Below, piece after piece: positions 1 through 10,841 of a stretch of 41,197 nt of DNA. Source of the stretch: Asterionellopsis glacialis (Eukaryota; Bacillariophyta; Plagiogrammaphyceae; Rhaphoneidales; Asterionellopsidaceae); assembly GCA_014885115.2 (NCBI GenBank), contig WKLE02004726.1:1-41197 (forward strand), given 5' to 3'. A model generated the notes under the pieces. That model was not told the DNA's origin. It made no database searches and saw only the letters and a program-made list of their open reading frames with translations. The stretch's first letter is position 1; each line of letters starts with the position of its first letter. A program made the translations under genes and the position numbers.

Positions 1-1799
1 TAGCATTTGACTTGGTTGTAATGATGGTAGTGGTGTGGGTATTGACGTTGGGAGATCGGTGTTTGGTATATTGGTTGGATTATCTATTGTATTTGCCGGA
101 AATGGTGAATGCAGCAGCTTTGATGTTGGAAGTAATGTTGGTGAATTGGATGGTGTAAATGTCTTAGCTGCTATTTCTGCGAAAGGTGATATTGCGTTAG
201 ACTCTGGCGAAGAAGATATTGTGGGCATCAATGATTGCTCAAGAGAATCGAGGGTTAGCTCTAGCTTTGGTTGGGTAGTTGGGATTGCTGTTTCCGATGT
301 GTGCAAAGGTAATTCTCCAAATGACGTAATCATCCACCCACTTTTACTCTCTGTTTGTCCATATAATACCTTGATTTTTCCCACTAACTTAAAGTCAGAA
401 AAAATAAGTTGTGAATCAATCGCAAGTTGTATCCTGTTTTCCCATGCCATTATTACATCGACAAAGAGGTCACTATTGCTTTTTTGTGTCGTCTGTTTCA
501 ATTTGCGTGGGACAGTGTCATGTGGAGTAGTACTTTGCAATTTTTTTCGAGGAGAAATATTTGTAGCCAATCGACCCCCATAACTTAAGACTTTTTTTGC
601 CGAAGAGTGACCTTCATCTTCCCCAACAAATTGAGACTGAGACTTTAGCATTAAACTGCTATCCTTCAAATCTGCGTTGGAGAGAAAAAGCGGATCAAGA
701 TATTTGCCACAATAGTTGCAGCGAAGGGTTCCTTTCCAATGTTGAACCAAATAATTCTCTCCATTCTCAACCATAATAAAATCTTGCATATCGATTGTTA
801 TGTTCTGGAGAAAAATTTCAAAGGGACCGCTGCAGCCTCCTAAAATCTGGTTGTATACTTCCTCGAATGTATTTTGGAAAAAAAATACTTCAAAAAGGTT
901 TGGAATACGCGGTATCCCATCTAAATGAATTAAAAACTGGCCGTGCTCGACATCAGGATCATTATCACAAAGAGCCAAATCATTGAGTGTTGGTGGTGAG
1001 GCGGCAGCTAATGTAGGTTCATTTGAAGGTGCTAATGCAACAACGTCATTGTCAAGCGAAATATTTTCCACCTGTGGCTTGAAAGTCATTGAGAGCGAGG
1101 GAGCAAAAGATGGCGATACTGTCGGCATGAATATCGTGGCGGTTCTTCCTGTTGCTGCTCTAGAATCGGAAGTAGATACAATCGCAGCCACTGTAATCGC
1201 GAACAAGGCAGCAGTCGTCCCAAACGCAATCCCGATGCTGATGCCTGTACTTATAGTCGCAACCGATGCTCCTGCTGCAGCTGCTGTAGCCGTAGCTGTT
1301 GACGCAGCGGCATTTGCAATGTTTGTCGCAGCTTGAATGGCCATTTGATTTGCAACGACTTGAAACCTAAAACAGAGGAAATGAAAAAATAATTAGTGTT
1401 GACAGAATAGTTTGTGTCCTATTAACAACAATCCAAGGACGAATTTCGCAAGTGCGACCAAAACGCAACCAACGAAACATACTTTGAAACTTGTGCTTGA
1501 ACAGCTGCCCGCGTCTGTGTTTCTATTTGGCTGGTCTGTGGTGCTTGTCGAACCGTGTTAGGCCTGGCAGAAGATGCCACATTATCAACCAATTCAACAT
1601 CCGTTTGATCAACGAAATCGTTGTTCTTATGTTCAACCAACGAAGTGCATGTAAACAAAATTTCTGATAACCAATCCAAAGTGCCTCTGATCGAAGGAGC
1701 ACGATCTAAATCCACAATCTCAACACCATCAATTGGATTATCTTCCAACACATCTTCGGGAGCGCCTTGGTGATCGGGGTTGTCAAAAAAGCCTTTCAT
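1..1799 (-). CDS. Single-pass membrane protein with Pro/Ser/Thr-rich region, 3' end cut by window edge
   Basis: Two exons on the minus strand: 1799-1483, then 1366 to the left edge, still open at base 1. The 116-nt intron (1482-1367) starts GTATGT and ends TTTTAG; removing it keeps frame (aa|g joins as Lys). I checked the downstream frame line by line and found no stop. The protein has an acidic cytosolic-type N terminus of about 105 residues. An Ala/Thr-rich stretch follows, then one hydrophobic segment (ISIGIAFGTTAALFAITVAA). The outer part has Pro-spaced motifs (TVSPSFAPS, TSIPTPLPSLQPSQ) and a Cys-containing block (GGCSGPFEIF, LRCNYCGKYL). There is no N-terminal signal peptide, so a type II topology is inferred. 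Pro/Thr/Ser stalks of this kind are common in diatom surface proteins. Specific function unknown. Confidence 0.72.
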
Positions 1800-3557
1800 G
1801 ATGATCCCTCATGCTCACTAAAGCGAATATTTGGCAAAACTCTTAGAAATTATCAGCGACTTATTAATAAAACTGAATTAATTTTAAGATTTCAAGAATC
1901 TCATATTTTTGAAGAATGAGTACCTGGTACGTAGTGTGGGCGGCGGGGGATATGGTTTTTACCAGGTACCTGGTACAGACAGTGTTTGCATTTCATATTA
2001 AAATTATACCTGGTATGGTTGTAAAGTGTCCCGCTCGCGACTCGATATCTATTTTGTTTCGAAACAAACAGCGAAAACCTCAACTTAGGATTTAAGTTCT
2101 ACTCCCTAAGCTGTTCTTTGTAGTCTTGGTTTGATTCACGAATTATGTGAAACTGATGTATTGATTGTGCTATGGGAATGATTGTATGCATATTGGATTC
2201 AAATAATTTTTATCCAAAAATACAATTACTATCGAATAATGCACAATAAAGAATTTCATAATAATGCTGTAATTATTCGTAATAAAATGTTGTCTTTACA
2301 GAAGTAAAATTAATTATATCATCTTTTCAATTTAGAAGATGTCTGGAACAAAAAAGAATTCGTTCGCAGTACCAGGTACATTGCCTGTTGGACCTGATAA
2401 GAGCAAACGTTATCCATGTCACAGGTCTCAATATCACAATGTCACAGTGCCCCCCCTCCCCTGGAAACGCGAACTTCTCGAAGCACCGGTAGGCACCAGG
2501 TTTGGTTTCACGGTCCATTCTTCAATTCCTATGTTTCTAACTTCAACAGACAGTACATAATTACAGGGTAGAAATTGAGACACTTTTTTTATTTTTCTGA
2601 GAGTCAGGCAGACCAGTACCGGTAAGGTAAATCGTAAATCGAATAATGTAATAGCAGGACGAAAACTAGGACGAGCTCGTCCACTGTCGTCAAGTGTTGA
2701 CTGCTTTCTTTGTATCTACTGCATATTTTTTCATTTGAGCTTTCCCTACTGACAATAGACGGCACTCGATTTCGTGTACAGTAGATAACGCCCACAAACT
2801 AATGAAAAAGTGTGCTTGTCACTACCCTCTACAACGATTGCAATGTTCATTAGCAGTTTGAGATGGAAAAACAAGACATCTTTCTTCGTTTTTGTGTTTC
2901 ATTGTGCTTGGAGATCTCGACCATGTCCAAACATGATATCTGGTCTGACATTCCTAGATTATGTGCAAGATATTTCGTACCAATACAAATGGAGAAGAGT
3001 TCAGACACACGAATTCACTAGAAAGAACGACTAGCTCTATTGCAAACAATTGAACGCAGCTTTGAATTTGCCCTGGAGCTTGAAAAGGTGAAGGAGGTGT
3101 GGGAAAGAAGGTATTCAAAAATACACTGTGTTGAAAAAGAGCTACGATTCCCAGTCTTTCTCGTTCAACGTCATCCTCATTTCATATAAGTTTGCACTCA
3201 TTGGACTTGGTTTAAATTCAAGTGAAACTGAAAATAGAGCTTTTTTTGCCCAGATATCAATCCTCGAACGACATGGAAAATAAATGACATCCAAAAGAAT
3301 TTGCCTCAGGTTGACCTGAAATTTTGGGGTAAATATATACAGTATATTACTCACGAATCCTCAAATTGCCATAGATCTACCCGTTTTTATTGTCAGCTCT
3401 AGACTGGAATGAGAGCAAGTCAGGCCCACCGGAAAAGCGACAAAACTTCGAATGAAAATGAATTTGAAGCACAATAATCAACTGGTTATGCCTCAACGTT
3501 CAAAACCAGAAATATGCAGCAAGTAAATTTTACAGCATCGCTTATTATTAAAACAGT
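1800..3557. other. Intergenic stretch, no supported gene
   Basis: This gap separates the start of the left-edge gene (1799) from the stop of the Sec62 gene (3558), so it should hold the former's promoter and the latter's terminator. It is AT-rich, with GTAC-type palindromic words at 1921-1976, about 2370-2380 and about 2610-2625. Open frames of 60-74 codons on both strands have no recognisable domain. Nothing else is recognised here. Confidence 0.6.
1921..1976. repeat. GTAC-palindrome cluster (TACCWGG family)
   Basis: A TACCTGGTAC word at 1921-1930 is followed by a perfect 16-bp palindrome, TACCAGGTACCTGGTA, at 1960-1975. The identical 16-mer recurs at 14389-14404. It lies about 120-180 bp upstream of the start codon of the left-edge gene. 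Its role is unknown; it belongs to the dispersed family described in the findings. Confidence 0.8.
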
Positions 3558-4680
3558 CTACTCTTCTTCCTCGTCAATATCTTCTTCGTCTTCGACAAGG
3601 TTGTCAAGCATAGAATCCAGTTTTTCTTCTTCGGAGAGTTCTTCTGCTGGTTCATCCTCTGAATCAAGTGATCCCAAAATATCATCAAGTGACTGCATCT
3701 TTGGTTTATCAATGTTTTCCTTATCCGATTGTGCCATATCTGACAATAGAGTACCCGCATAAAGATCCTTAATGAAATCTCCTTGTGCCGCAACAAACCC
3801 ATCAAACTCGGAGGGCTGAGTAACGGCCCAGTAGCAGAATGAGGAGAATCCTACAGCAACTCCAATTCGATACGGAAGTTGTCCGGCAGGTGACTTATCA
3901 AAGGAAATGATAGGCTTGAAGGAATCCGCAACAGAGAGGGTTTCATCAAACAAATTGGGAAGAAACCAGCAATCATATCCAGCAATCCAAACAAACAAAA
4001 ACAGGAGACCCCGAGCCGTAATAAGAAAGAAAATAAAGATAAGGAGACTAACGGACATGTACCAGACGAAGACTTTGAGAAAGTTGGGCCAAATGGGAAA
4101 GCATGTGCAAAAGAGGAATCCGGCAATGAGAGCAGTAGTCATGAGGTGGCTCGATGTCATATCTCCCTCGTACATCCATGTGAAGTATCCAGCTTCATCG
4201 AAGTCCCTGACACGTGAAACTGCAAGGTCGCCCTTTCCTCTCTTTTCAGATCGATGCATGAATTGATATTTACAAAGATCTTTGCAAACTGCAATTGCTT
4301 CCGGTCGTGAACCGAATCTTGGCAAGTTCGAAGGCCATTTGACCCCTTTCTTAGGTTCAACTAGAAAGTTCACCAATTTTTCTCCTGTTACCAATAACAA
4401 AACACAATATGTTCATTTAGTCGAGAAGCATGGAAGCAAAAAAAGTCATTGCAAGCGACGCAAACGGAAAAAAATTCCGTTCCCATTCAGCAGTCCTACG
4501 TAGGACCAGCGTAAATTAGTACTACAAAGAATGAACCTCACCCTTAAGATAATAAACTCGCTTGTCCATTTCAATCGCTTCACGAACAGCTGGACCATCC
4601 TTGCTTCGCAGAAAATCACATAGTTTCTTCAGATTGTCAACCTCTTCATAGAATTCGGAAGAATCTCCGTTAGCCGTCAT
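3558..4680 (-). CDS. SEC62: Sec62, ER protein-translocation subunit
   Basis: Exons 4680-4542 and 4384-3558 with a 157-nt intron (GTGAGG...AACAG, phase 1) give 321 residues. Sec62 is an ER membrane protein that works with Sec61/Sec63 in post-translational import. Diagnostic features are the RVYYLKGEKLV segment across the splice junction (animal and yeast Sec62 have a similar YFKGKD stretch) and the EGDMTSSHLMTTALIAGF block leading into membrane segment 1 (about 129-145). A second hydrophobic region spans about 153-182. The C terminus is strongly acidic (DSEDEPAEELSEEEK to EEEE). The start ATG at 4680 opens a short acidic exon of 46 codons. Upstream DNA carries GTAC words and a CTCTAGAG hairpin. 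Family assignment is firm; function is inferred from the family. Confidence 0.93.
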
Positions 4681-5326
4681 GGTTCCTACTCTGTCTCCGG
4701 TTGTCTTGTTCGAGTGGATGAGAAATACAGTATCTGTACGTCACAAATCGTAGCAATGTTGTTTTTTACTCTTTTTCCGGAAGACCTGCTCTCTTCCTTT
4801 CATTCGGCGATGAGGAGGCTTGAAGTGCCATGCGCACGCAATACCAGTACCGGGTACGAGCAATGAAATAGTGGTAAGGTACCTACCTGTACGAGTATTG
4901 ACGGGGGGATCCACGTGTCAAGAATATTATTTTTTAGCCTTAAGGTCCTCTCTAGAGTAGGACTCTCTACTCTAGAGAGAGAGGATCTACATCTCCCAAT
5001 CAACGAAGTAAAGGCACTCTGCAATTAAATTAAGTCTGGCCGTCGAATCACACATCGTCCGACCGCCGCTAAGCAAAATACTCGTATCGAAAACAATTTC
5101 AAGTCGGGGGAATCCAGGATATTTGGGAAAAAAACTAACATGGAATTTTCAACAGGAAGTGGGAAAAATTTACTATAACGAGGATTGAAGACCGCCATGG
5201 CGAATCTAACTAATGTTTTCTTCAACATATTAAAACTATGCACTTTTCACATTGCTTTGCGAAAAAGTCCACTAGGCTTGATACTCCAAACTATGTCCAG
5301 ATATTATTGTCATGAAGGAGTTAAAG
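4681..5326. other. Intergenic: Sec62 promoter side and 3' flank of the isochorismatase gene
   Basis: This holds the upstream region of the Sec62 gene and the 3' flank of the next minus-strand gene. It contains GTAC-type words at about 4840-4890 (CAGTACCGGGTAC, GGTACCTACCTGTACG) and a 13-bp stem-loop at 4948-4979. No credible gene was seen. Confidence 0.55.
4948..4979. repeat. Perfect 13-bp inverted repeat (CTCTAGAG hairpin)
   Basis: The left arm CTCTCTAGAGTAG (4948-4960) is the exact reverse complement of the right arm CTACTCTAGAGAG (4967-4979), with a 6-nt loop. It sits 270-300 bp upstream of the Sec62 start codon. Related words occur at about 6377-6402, 8228-8240 and 27800-27818. Whether it acts in DNA or RNA is not visible. 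Confidence 0.8.
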
Positions 5327-6010
5327 CTAACTCTTGTCGTCCTTTAGTGCATCGTTGAATTCATTGGGGAGTTTCATGTGTTCTACGGTCAATTTGCTTA
5401 CTGCTTTGAAATTTTCATGGTCCGCGCTTCGCATAAGCATAAATACAGCAGATTGAGCTGTGGTGAGGTACGCACCAGCCTGTCCAAGCCTTTGTAGTGC
5501 GATTTCCCGATCAATAGGTTGCTGGCTACTTACACCATCAACAATGATGTGCACATCATGACCACGTTCTAGTAAATCCAGGGCTGTTTGCTGCAAACAA
5601 ACATGCGCTTCAATCCCGAAGAGAATAAATGAAGATTTATTTAATTTTTCAATGTGCTCTGAAACTTCATCTGTCATCATGCTAAAAAGTTTCTTTTCAA
5701 AAATCGGAGTTGACTTGAGGTCCTCTGGATCGGCAAAACATTCTTCTACAGTTGGGCCAAAAACTTTTGTATACTGCTGCGTAGCCACAACCGGAATATT
5801 CAGTGCCTTGGCTACACTAGTCATATATTGCGCTGTCTTTACGACAGTCTCGCCACGAAAAATTAGCGGACGAAATCTTTGCTGAATATCACAAAGGAGC
5901 ATCGCTGTGCTCTCTGGCGAGAGTTTCCCAACCATACGTTTAGCTACGTTTGCTGCAGAAGAAGCCATTTCTGTTGACGACAACCTGTACGGACACAAAG
6001 AATCCATCAT
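5327..6010 (-). CDS. Isochorismatase-like cysteine hydrolase (ISOC1/ISOC2 type)
   Basis: Intronless, 227 residues. It belongs to the isochorismatase-like hydrolase fold and is closest in recalled pattern to the eukaryotic ISOC1/ISOC2 group of uncertain substrate. The expected catalytic triad is visible: Asp41 in LLCDIQQRF, Lys106 in FEKKLFSM, and Cys138 in GIEAHVCLQQTALDL. The conserved VVATQQY and VDGVSSQQPIDRE segments are also present. Length is usual (about 205-300 residues in relatives). The start is ambiguous: the first Met (6010) gives a 14-residue extension before Met15, which opens MASSAANVAKRM. I kept the upstream Met. No clear targeting signal, so cytosol or mitochondrion is possible. 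True isochorismate hydrolysis is not implied. Confidence 0.88.
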   Translation of the reverse strand: MMDSLCPYRLSSTEMASSAANVAKRMVGKLSPESTAMLLCDIQQRFRPLIFRGETVVKTAQYMTSVAKALNIPVVATQQYTKVFGPTVEECFADPEDLKSTPIFEKKLFSMMTDEVSEHIEKLNKSSFILFGIEAHVCLQQTALDLLERGHDVHIIVDGVSSQQPIDREIALQRLGQAGAYLTTAQSAVFMLMRSADHENFKAVSKLTVEHMKLPNEFNDALKDDKS

Positions 6011-6952
6011 TATTTATTTACAAAGGCATGGTGAATATCTAGAGAAGGAAAGAAAGAAGTAATCATACGCACTCATACAACTAACTGGTTTCACGCCGTG
6101 TTTGCGTGATATTACGCGGTTTTCTGAAATCGATCCTCCTCTCACCTGCCTCCTTCTCGCAAAGTTCCAGTCGGAATAAATCCCACGCTTAATTGAAATC
6201 TAAAGAATAGAATACTCAATACTATGCATTTGCCTCGCATGCTACACCTTCGTTGTTGGAAGCGAGAGCGAAAAAGGCTTACCTTACTCGTTTTGCTGAC
6301 ACCTGCTCTTGTTTATCAGACATCTGTGTATTCGCACCGGTAGATGATATTCTTCACACATGGTACCCGGTAGAACTCTCTCTAGAGAGGACTAGTCTCT
6401 CTAGGTGCTCGTACGCCAGTAGCATTTTTCGGCCTGCAAACTTCCAAAAATAATGGTATAATACTCATATAATTAGTACGTACCAGAGGTAGTCTTAGTG
6501 AAATCGAATCTTATCTGGTACCGGTACATCGTAGATTCTACCTTGGAGACCACTCGACCTTAAGAGGGTTATTGATACCGGTACATATTTTTAAAAGTTA
6601 CCTATGAAAATCCCGCCTGGGCGTTTTTCTTATTGATGCTTTTCAAGTAGACAATGAAAAAAGGAACAGTGTGAAAGCATCCTTCGATTCGGTGATTGGA
6701 GTTTCCACAAATGTCAAACACGTTTTTCATGATAGAAACTAATAATCATGCTATGCGGGAGCGATCGTACTTCTTATTTGGAAGTAACAAAATAGGATAT
6801 GGAAGTGTGATTTGATCGCTTGCAGAAGAAGCTCGTCAATTCGTAATAATAAATTATATGGCTGTTTTAATAGTACTCTTATTCATATTTTGACAACTTC
6901 TAAAAAAATTGGAGTAGATATGACTTCTTGTACTCTAAAAATGAGAGCATTT
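6011..6952. other. Intergenic region with GTAC and CTCTAGAG words
   Basis: Between the isochorismatase start and the hydrolase stop, both on the minus strand. It holds TGGTACCCGGTAG and CTCTCTCTAGAGAGGACTAG near 6360-6402, and CTGGTACCGGTACA and ACCGGTACA at about 6514-6583. These lie 350-580 bp upstream of the isochorismatase start. The 66-codon open frame at 6253-6453 has no recognisable domain. Confidence 0.5.
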
Positions 6953-8077
6953 TCATCGTGGCCAGAGCTTTCCTAATCCTGCTAGAACATTTGATTCCTT
7001 TGTACCACTGTTTTCGTCAAGCTTTTCTAACCACTGCAAAAAGGCTTCATTAGTTTGTACTGGATTATCATCAAATGGGACGTGACCAGCAGGTACCATA
7101 TCGATCGAAACGTTCTCCTCTCCTTGTGAAAGTTTGGTATAAAATTGTCCCACCGAACCAGTAACAGGAGCAATTGCATCATCGTCGCCCCAAACTAGCT
7201 TTATTGGAATATTCGAGAGAATATCATCGTACTCGTTGTGAAGATCCATCGGAGTTTTGCCAGGATTGTTTGTATAAATTTGACTTAGTGCGTCAACGGC
7301 ACCTTCCCTCTTTGCTGGTGCAAAGAAAGATTCAACCAATACATCATCTACGCGTTCTGGAGAAAACTTATAAAGCCCCTGCAAAGTCTTCCGTAAAAGA
7401 TCTTCTGTGACTACTTCCTCCAGGACATACCCAAGCAGAGCTTGATTCTTAAAGATAAGATTGTCTAGAACGTCGAAAAGTCTATTGATGAGAAAACGCT
7501 CAGCTGGTGACCACCGGGATTCATTCGCAATACCTCGGGAGTTGAGTCCTACACCACAATTGAACATACAGATTCCTTTGGTCTTTTCTGTTAAATACCC
7601 ATCTGACTTCTCGGCGCTAAGAAAATCACCAGAAGTAGCCGACAGGGCAATAATACTACCTATGCTATTACCGACTAAAACAACCTCCTTCCCAGCCATA
7701 TTCTCTTTGGCATAGTCGTCCACCATTTCAGCCCAAAGATTAATACTATATTCCACGCCATCCTTTCGTCCTGGTTTTGCAGATCGACCCAGTCCTAGCA
7801 AGTCAAGAGCGTGTACTTCGTAACCCTTTTCATTTAGAGCAGAAGCAGTGGATCTCCAGTACGTCGTTGAACAGCCAAAGCCATGAATGAGCAGTACGGC
7901 TGGCTTTACTTTATCGAAAAATCCCGTCGAAGGTTGAGGAACGATCTGTGTGGAAATCTCATGTCCTTTCCATGTCCAACTTTTGGCGGATGCTGTGCTT
8001 ATCGAAAAGCACGACACACAATCAAACATACCGACCAGCAATGCTGACCAGACGACCCTGTCGACAAGTCGTCTCAT
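6953..8077 (-). CDS. Alpha/beta hydrolase, pheophytinase-like, probable plastid or secretory leader
   Basis: Intronless, 374 residues. Core alpha/beta-hydrolase motifs are LLIHGFGCSTTYWR (oxyanion-hole region, about 62-75), LDLLGLGRSAKP, and the nucleophile elbow GNSIGS with Ser138. The acid is probably Asp300 in VWGDDDAIAP, and the base His332 in AGHVPFDDNP, completing a Ser-Asp-His triad. The pattern resembles the plastid pheophytinase-related group of plants and algae, which act on chlorophyll breakdown products or related esters; the substrate is inferred only. The N terminus (about 1-23) is a hydrophobic signal peptide ending VSC, followed by Phe24 and a Ser/Thr/Ala/Lys stretch. A Phe just after signal cleavage is the hallmark of diatom bipartite plastid leaders, so plastid import is likely but unproven. 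It could also be a secreted hydrolase. Confidence 0.85.
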   Translation of the reverse strand: MRRLVDRVVWSALLVGMFDCVSCFSISTASAKSWTWKGHEISTQIVPQPSTGFFDKVKPAVLLIHGFGCSTTYWRSTASALNEKGYEVHALDLLGLGRSAKPGRKDGVEYSINLWAEMVDDYAKENMAGKEVVLVGNSIGSIIALSATSGDFLSAEKSDGYLTEKTKGICMFNCGVGLNSRGIANESRWSPAERFLINRLFDVLDNLIFKNQALLGYVLEEVVTEDLLRKTLQGLYKFSPERVDDVLVESFFAPAKREGAVDALSQIYTNNPGKTPMDLHNEYDDILSNIPIKLVWGDDDAIAPVTGSVGQFYTKLSQGEENVSIDMVPAGHVPFDDNPVQTNEAFLQWLEKLDENSGTKESNVLAGLGKLWPR

Positions 8078-9283
8078 AATACCAAGTTTTCTTAGTTGTT
8101 GGCTATAATGAAAGATTCTGTAATCGATAAAGCTTCACAATCTCGCTACTTGTCGATGACAACAAAGCTTAATTTGGAAGTTTCGTGTAGCGCAATAAAC
8201 TGTAGTATCTTTTGGGTACGGCAAAGCTAGAGTCCTAGAGAGTAGCGAGTAGATCAGAGTAAAGACAGAACGAAAACGAAAAGATCTGCTCTGCGTCGAC
8301 ACTGACGAACATCTAAACCAGGTAGATCCTACTTTCAAACGCCACGCATGTCTCAATTCATCTTGTGTCTGCGCGATTGTAGCTTTCAGTTGGGTGACAC
8401 AGACTTTATGTTGTTGTGTGTCGTGTGTGTCTTGTGTCGTGTTATCCTGGACACGTAGAAGCAACTTTCTTATGATGGGATAATACCAGAGGTATCAGGT
8501 GGACCAGGTACAGTAGAGTTTTCATGATGAGGCCTGTACGTGGTACGCTATGTATATATAAAATAGTACTTGTCCATTTATAATATTAGGTGACCCCTAA
8601 ATTTTAATATCATGAGTAATATTAATACTTACTCCTATTTGACATAACATTGAAACTTCGAAAAGGCCTCTTGAAGGACATCGTCCATTTTTTTCAACAC
8701 TAATTGCAGAAGGTACTGTACATCGTATGTACAGCCAGTACAATGCTCAACGTACAGACTGTTACCTAGAGGACAGAAGAGTCTATAGGACTAATACTTG
8801 CGAGCTGAACTTATGTAAATTACCTGTATGGACGTACAAGGTAACGTTTTTCTTGGTATCGATGTGGTATGTAGGACAAAAGTAGTTTTCTACAAGCTAA
8901 CTTTTAAGTCCAACCAACATGTACCACTGGTAACAGGTCTTAGACCTCATACTGAGAATGTGTAGAGCCTACGTAGGTACTGGGAAATAAATACCTATCA
9001 CAGTACCAGGTACCTGATACCTGGTATTCATTTCCAGCTACTTGTACCAGGTACCCAGGTATAGTAGTAAAAACTAAGTCTCTATTTACCAGGTACATTA
9101 AAAAACAGTAGATACTTACCTGGTACTGTACGGAATTCTGGATTTTCTCTCTTGGAAGCCGCGGAATAAAGAACAAGACGGAACACAACAAAACTCGAAA
9201 AACGCATCGTGCATCAACAGAAAAGGCCTCACAATTTTCATGACTAAGAAATTTCCACAAACTAGAACACGAACCCCACGACG
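8078..9283. promoter_or_regulatory. Divergent intergenic region between hydrolase (-) and histone deacetylase (+)
   Basis: Both flanking genes start at this gap, so it should contain both promoters. It has a TGTGTCGTG-rich simple stretch at about 8406-8450, GTAC-type words at about 8485-8550, and a dense GTAC-palindrome cluster at 8995-9128 that ends about 155 bp before the deacetylase start. The open frames of 109 and 178 codons on the minus strand show no domain and overlap repeats. Promoter role is inferred from position only. Confidence 0.5.
8995..9128. repeat. GTAC-palindrome cluster (TACCWGG family)
   Basis: It contains TACCAGGTACCTGATA (9004-9019, one mismatch from the 16-bp palindrome), then GATACCTGGTAT, TGTACCAGGTACCCAGGTA, TTACCAGGTACAT and TTACCTGGTACTG within 130 bp. 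It is placed just upstream of the histone deacetylase start. Confidence 0.78.
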
Positions 9284-10841
9284 ATGATGACAAAAGTTCA
9301 TCTGCTCTTTGACGCTCGAATGGCCCTTCACCACCCCATTCGCACAGTAAACACCCCCAAAACTGAAGACGACCAGGATACTTTTCCTCACGAAAGTCCA
9401 AATCGAATTTGTCGGACCTACAAAAAGTTATTGACCCTCGAGCATCGACTTTCGGGCAATCATAGTCCCATTTCAAGCTTGGAAAGTATCAAGCTCAAAA
9501 ATAAAAATCGAAGATTCATCGAGATTTCTTGCTTGCCAGCTGACCGGAAGACGATTGAACTCGTTCATACTGCAGAGCACTACGACAGAATGCATAGGAC
9601 CCTTTTTCTTACGAATCAAGAACTACAAAACATTGCAATCCCGGACGATCTTTACTTCAACAAATTTACTTTTCTTGCCGCCAAATTGGCCTGCGGAGGT
9701 GTTGTTCAGTGCGTAGATGCAGTGACTGAAAACAATGCCGAATCTACAAGAGCAATTGCTTTAGTTAGACCTCCTGGTCACCATGCGCTCAAGGACGAAC
9801 CGATGGGTAAGTGTTTTAAACCAGAAGCCGCAGTCGTGTCAGAATATGCATGCAACACTGACTGAAGAGCACTGTTGAATATTTCATTTTGTTCGAAAAA
9901 CTCTAGGCTTTTGCTATTTTAACAACATTGCTGTCGCAGCAAAACATGCTTTGCACACCGGCCGTGCAAAACGTGTTTTTATACTCGACTGGGATATTCA
10001 CCACGGGAATGGTATCCAGGATCTAACATACGAAGACCCAAACATTTTCTACCTCTCCATTCACCGTGGGTCTTTTCGATCTCAAACTAACCAGTGGTTT
10101 TACCCTGGAACCGGTCGCCATACCGAAGTTGGAAAAGGTGCCGGAGCTGGAACTAATCTCAATATTGTTTGGGGTCAAGGCGGAATGGCAAACGTTGAAT
10201 ACGCAGCTGCTTTTAGAGAAGTCGTCTTACCATTATTATCATCTTTTCATCCCGACTTGGTAATCATTGCATGTGGTTTTGATGCTGTGAAGGGCGATTT
10301 GCTTGGTGATTGCGGTTTGTCTCCCGATATGTACTACAAGATGACAAAAAGCCTTTTGAATACATCTCTCGGACCGTCGATTCCATTCGTGGTTGCCCTC
10401 GAGGGTGGGTACAATCTCGATGTCAGTGCGGAATGTATGGAACAAGTGGCTTTAGCTCTCCTTGACGAGCCTTCCTCAATCGATGGAGATGTGGATGACG
10501 AAGGGTCTTCATGGATTTCTTCCAGTATACCACCCAAGAAAAGGAAAATAATCCACAACAAAGATGAAGGCCTTGAAAATTACTGGAAACACGAACAGTT
10601 TTCAAGCAATAATATTACAAGGAAAACAACAAAATTGGCAGTGGCTTCAATTAAAAGATCAAGTAGAGCGCTTAGAAACACTAGAACTTGTCATGGGGAC
10701 ACTTTAATGCTGTCCAGCATTGACAGTCCTGATTACACCCCAGAACAGGATGAAGTTTCTACGGGTCTGGTCAAAGGGAAGACCAACGAAGAAGTTACCT
10801 CATCTTTAGTTTCCCTCAAAGTCTTGTCGGTCCAGAAATGA
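9284..10841 (+). CDS. Class II histone deacetylase
   Basis: Exons 9284-9806 and 9907-10841 with a 100-nt intron (GTAAGT...CTCTAG, phase 1) give 485 residues. Splicing restores the conserved DEPM|GFCYFNNIAVAA run. Zn-dependent lysine deacetylase motifs of class II: RPPGHHA (His166/His167), LDWDIHHGNG (Asp204 and His206 as Zn ligands), IACGFDAVKGD (Asp300, third ligand) and LEGGYN (catalytic Tyr343). The similarity is to the HDAC6/HDA1-type catalytic domain rather than class I. The tail after about residue 375 is low-complexity and carries a basic run, PPKKRK, that may be a nuclear localisation signal. The enzyme should remove acetyl groups from histones or other nuclear proteins. Met1 and Met2 are adjacent; either could initiate. 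Confidence 0.95.

Noticed and set aside
35..1336. Plus-strand frames of 182, 63 and 117 codons
   Set aside because: They are antisense to exon 2 of the left-edge gene, whose own frame is open across the whole interval and joins exon 1 at a proper splice site.
1901..2560. Short frames encoding repeats of the GTAC words
   Set aside because: Translations are dominated by the palindrome and no frame continues beyond 75 codons.
8940..9476. 178-codon minus frame
   Set aside because: It overlaps the deacetylase start exon and the GTAC cluster; its codons come largely from the repeat.
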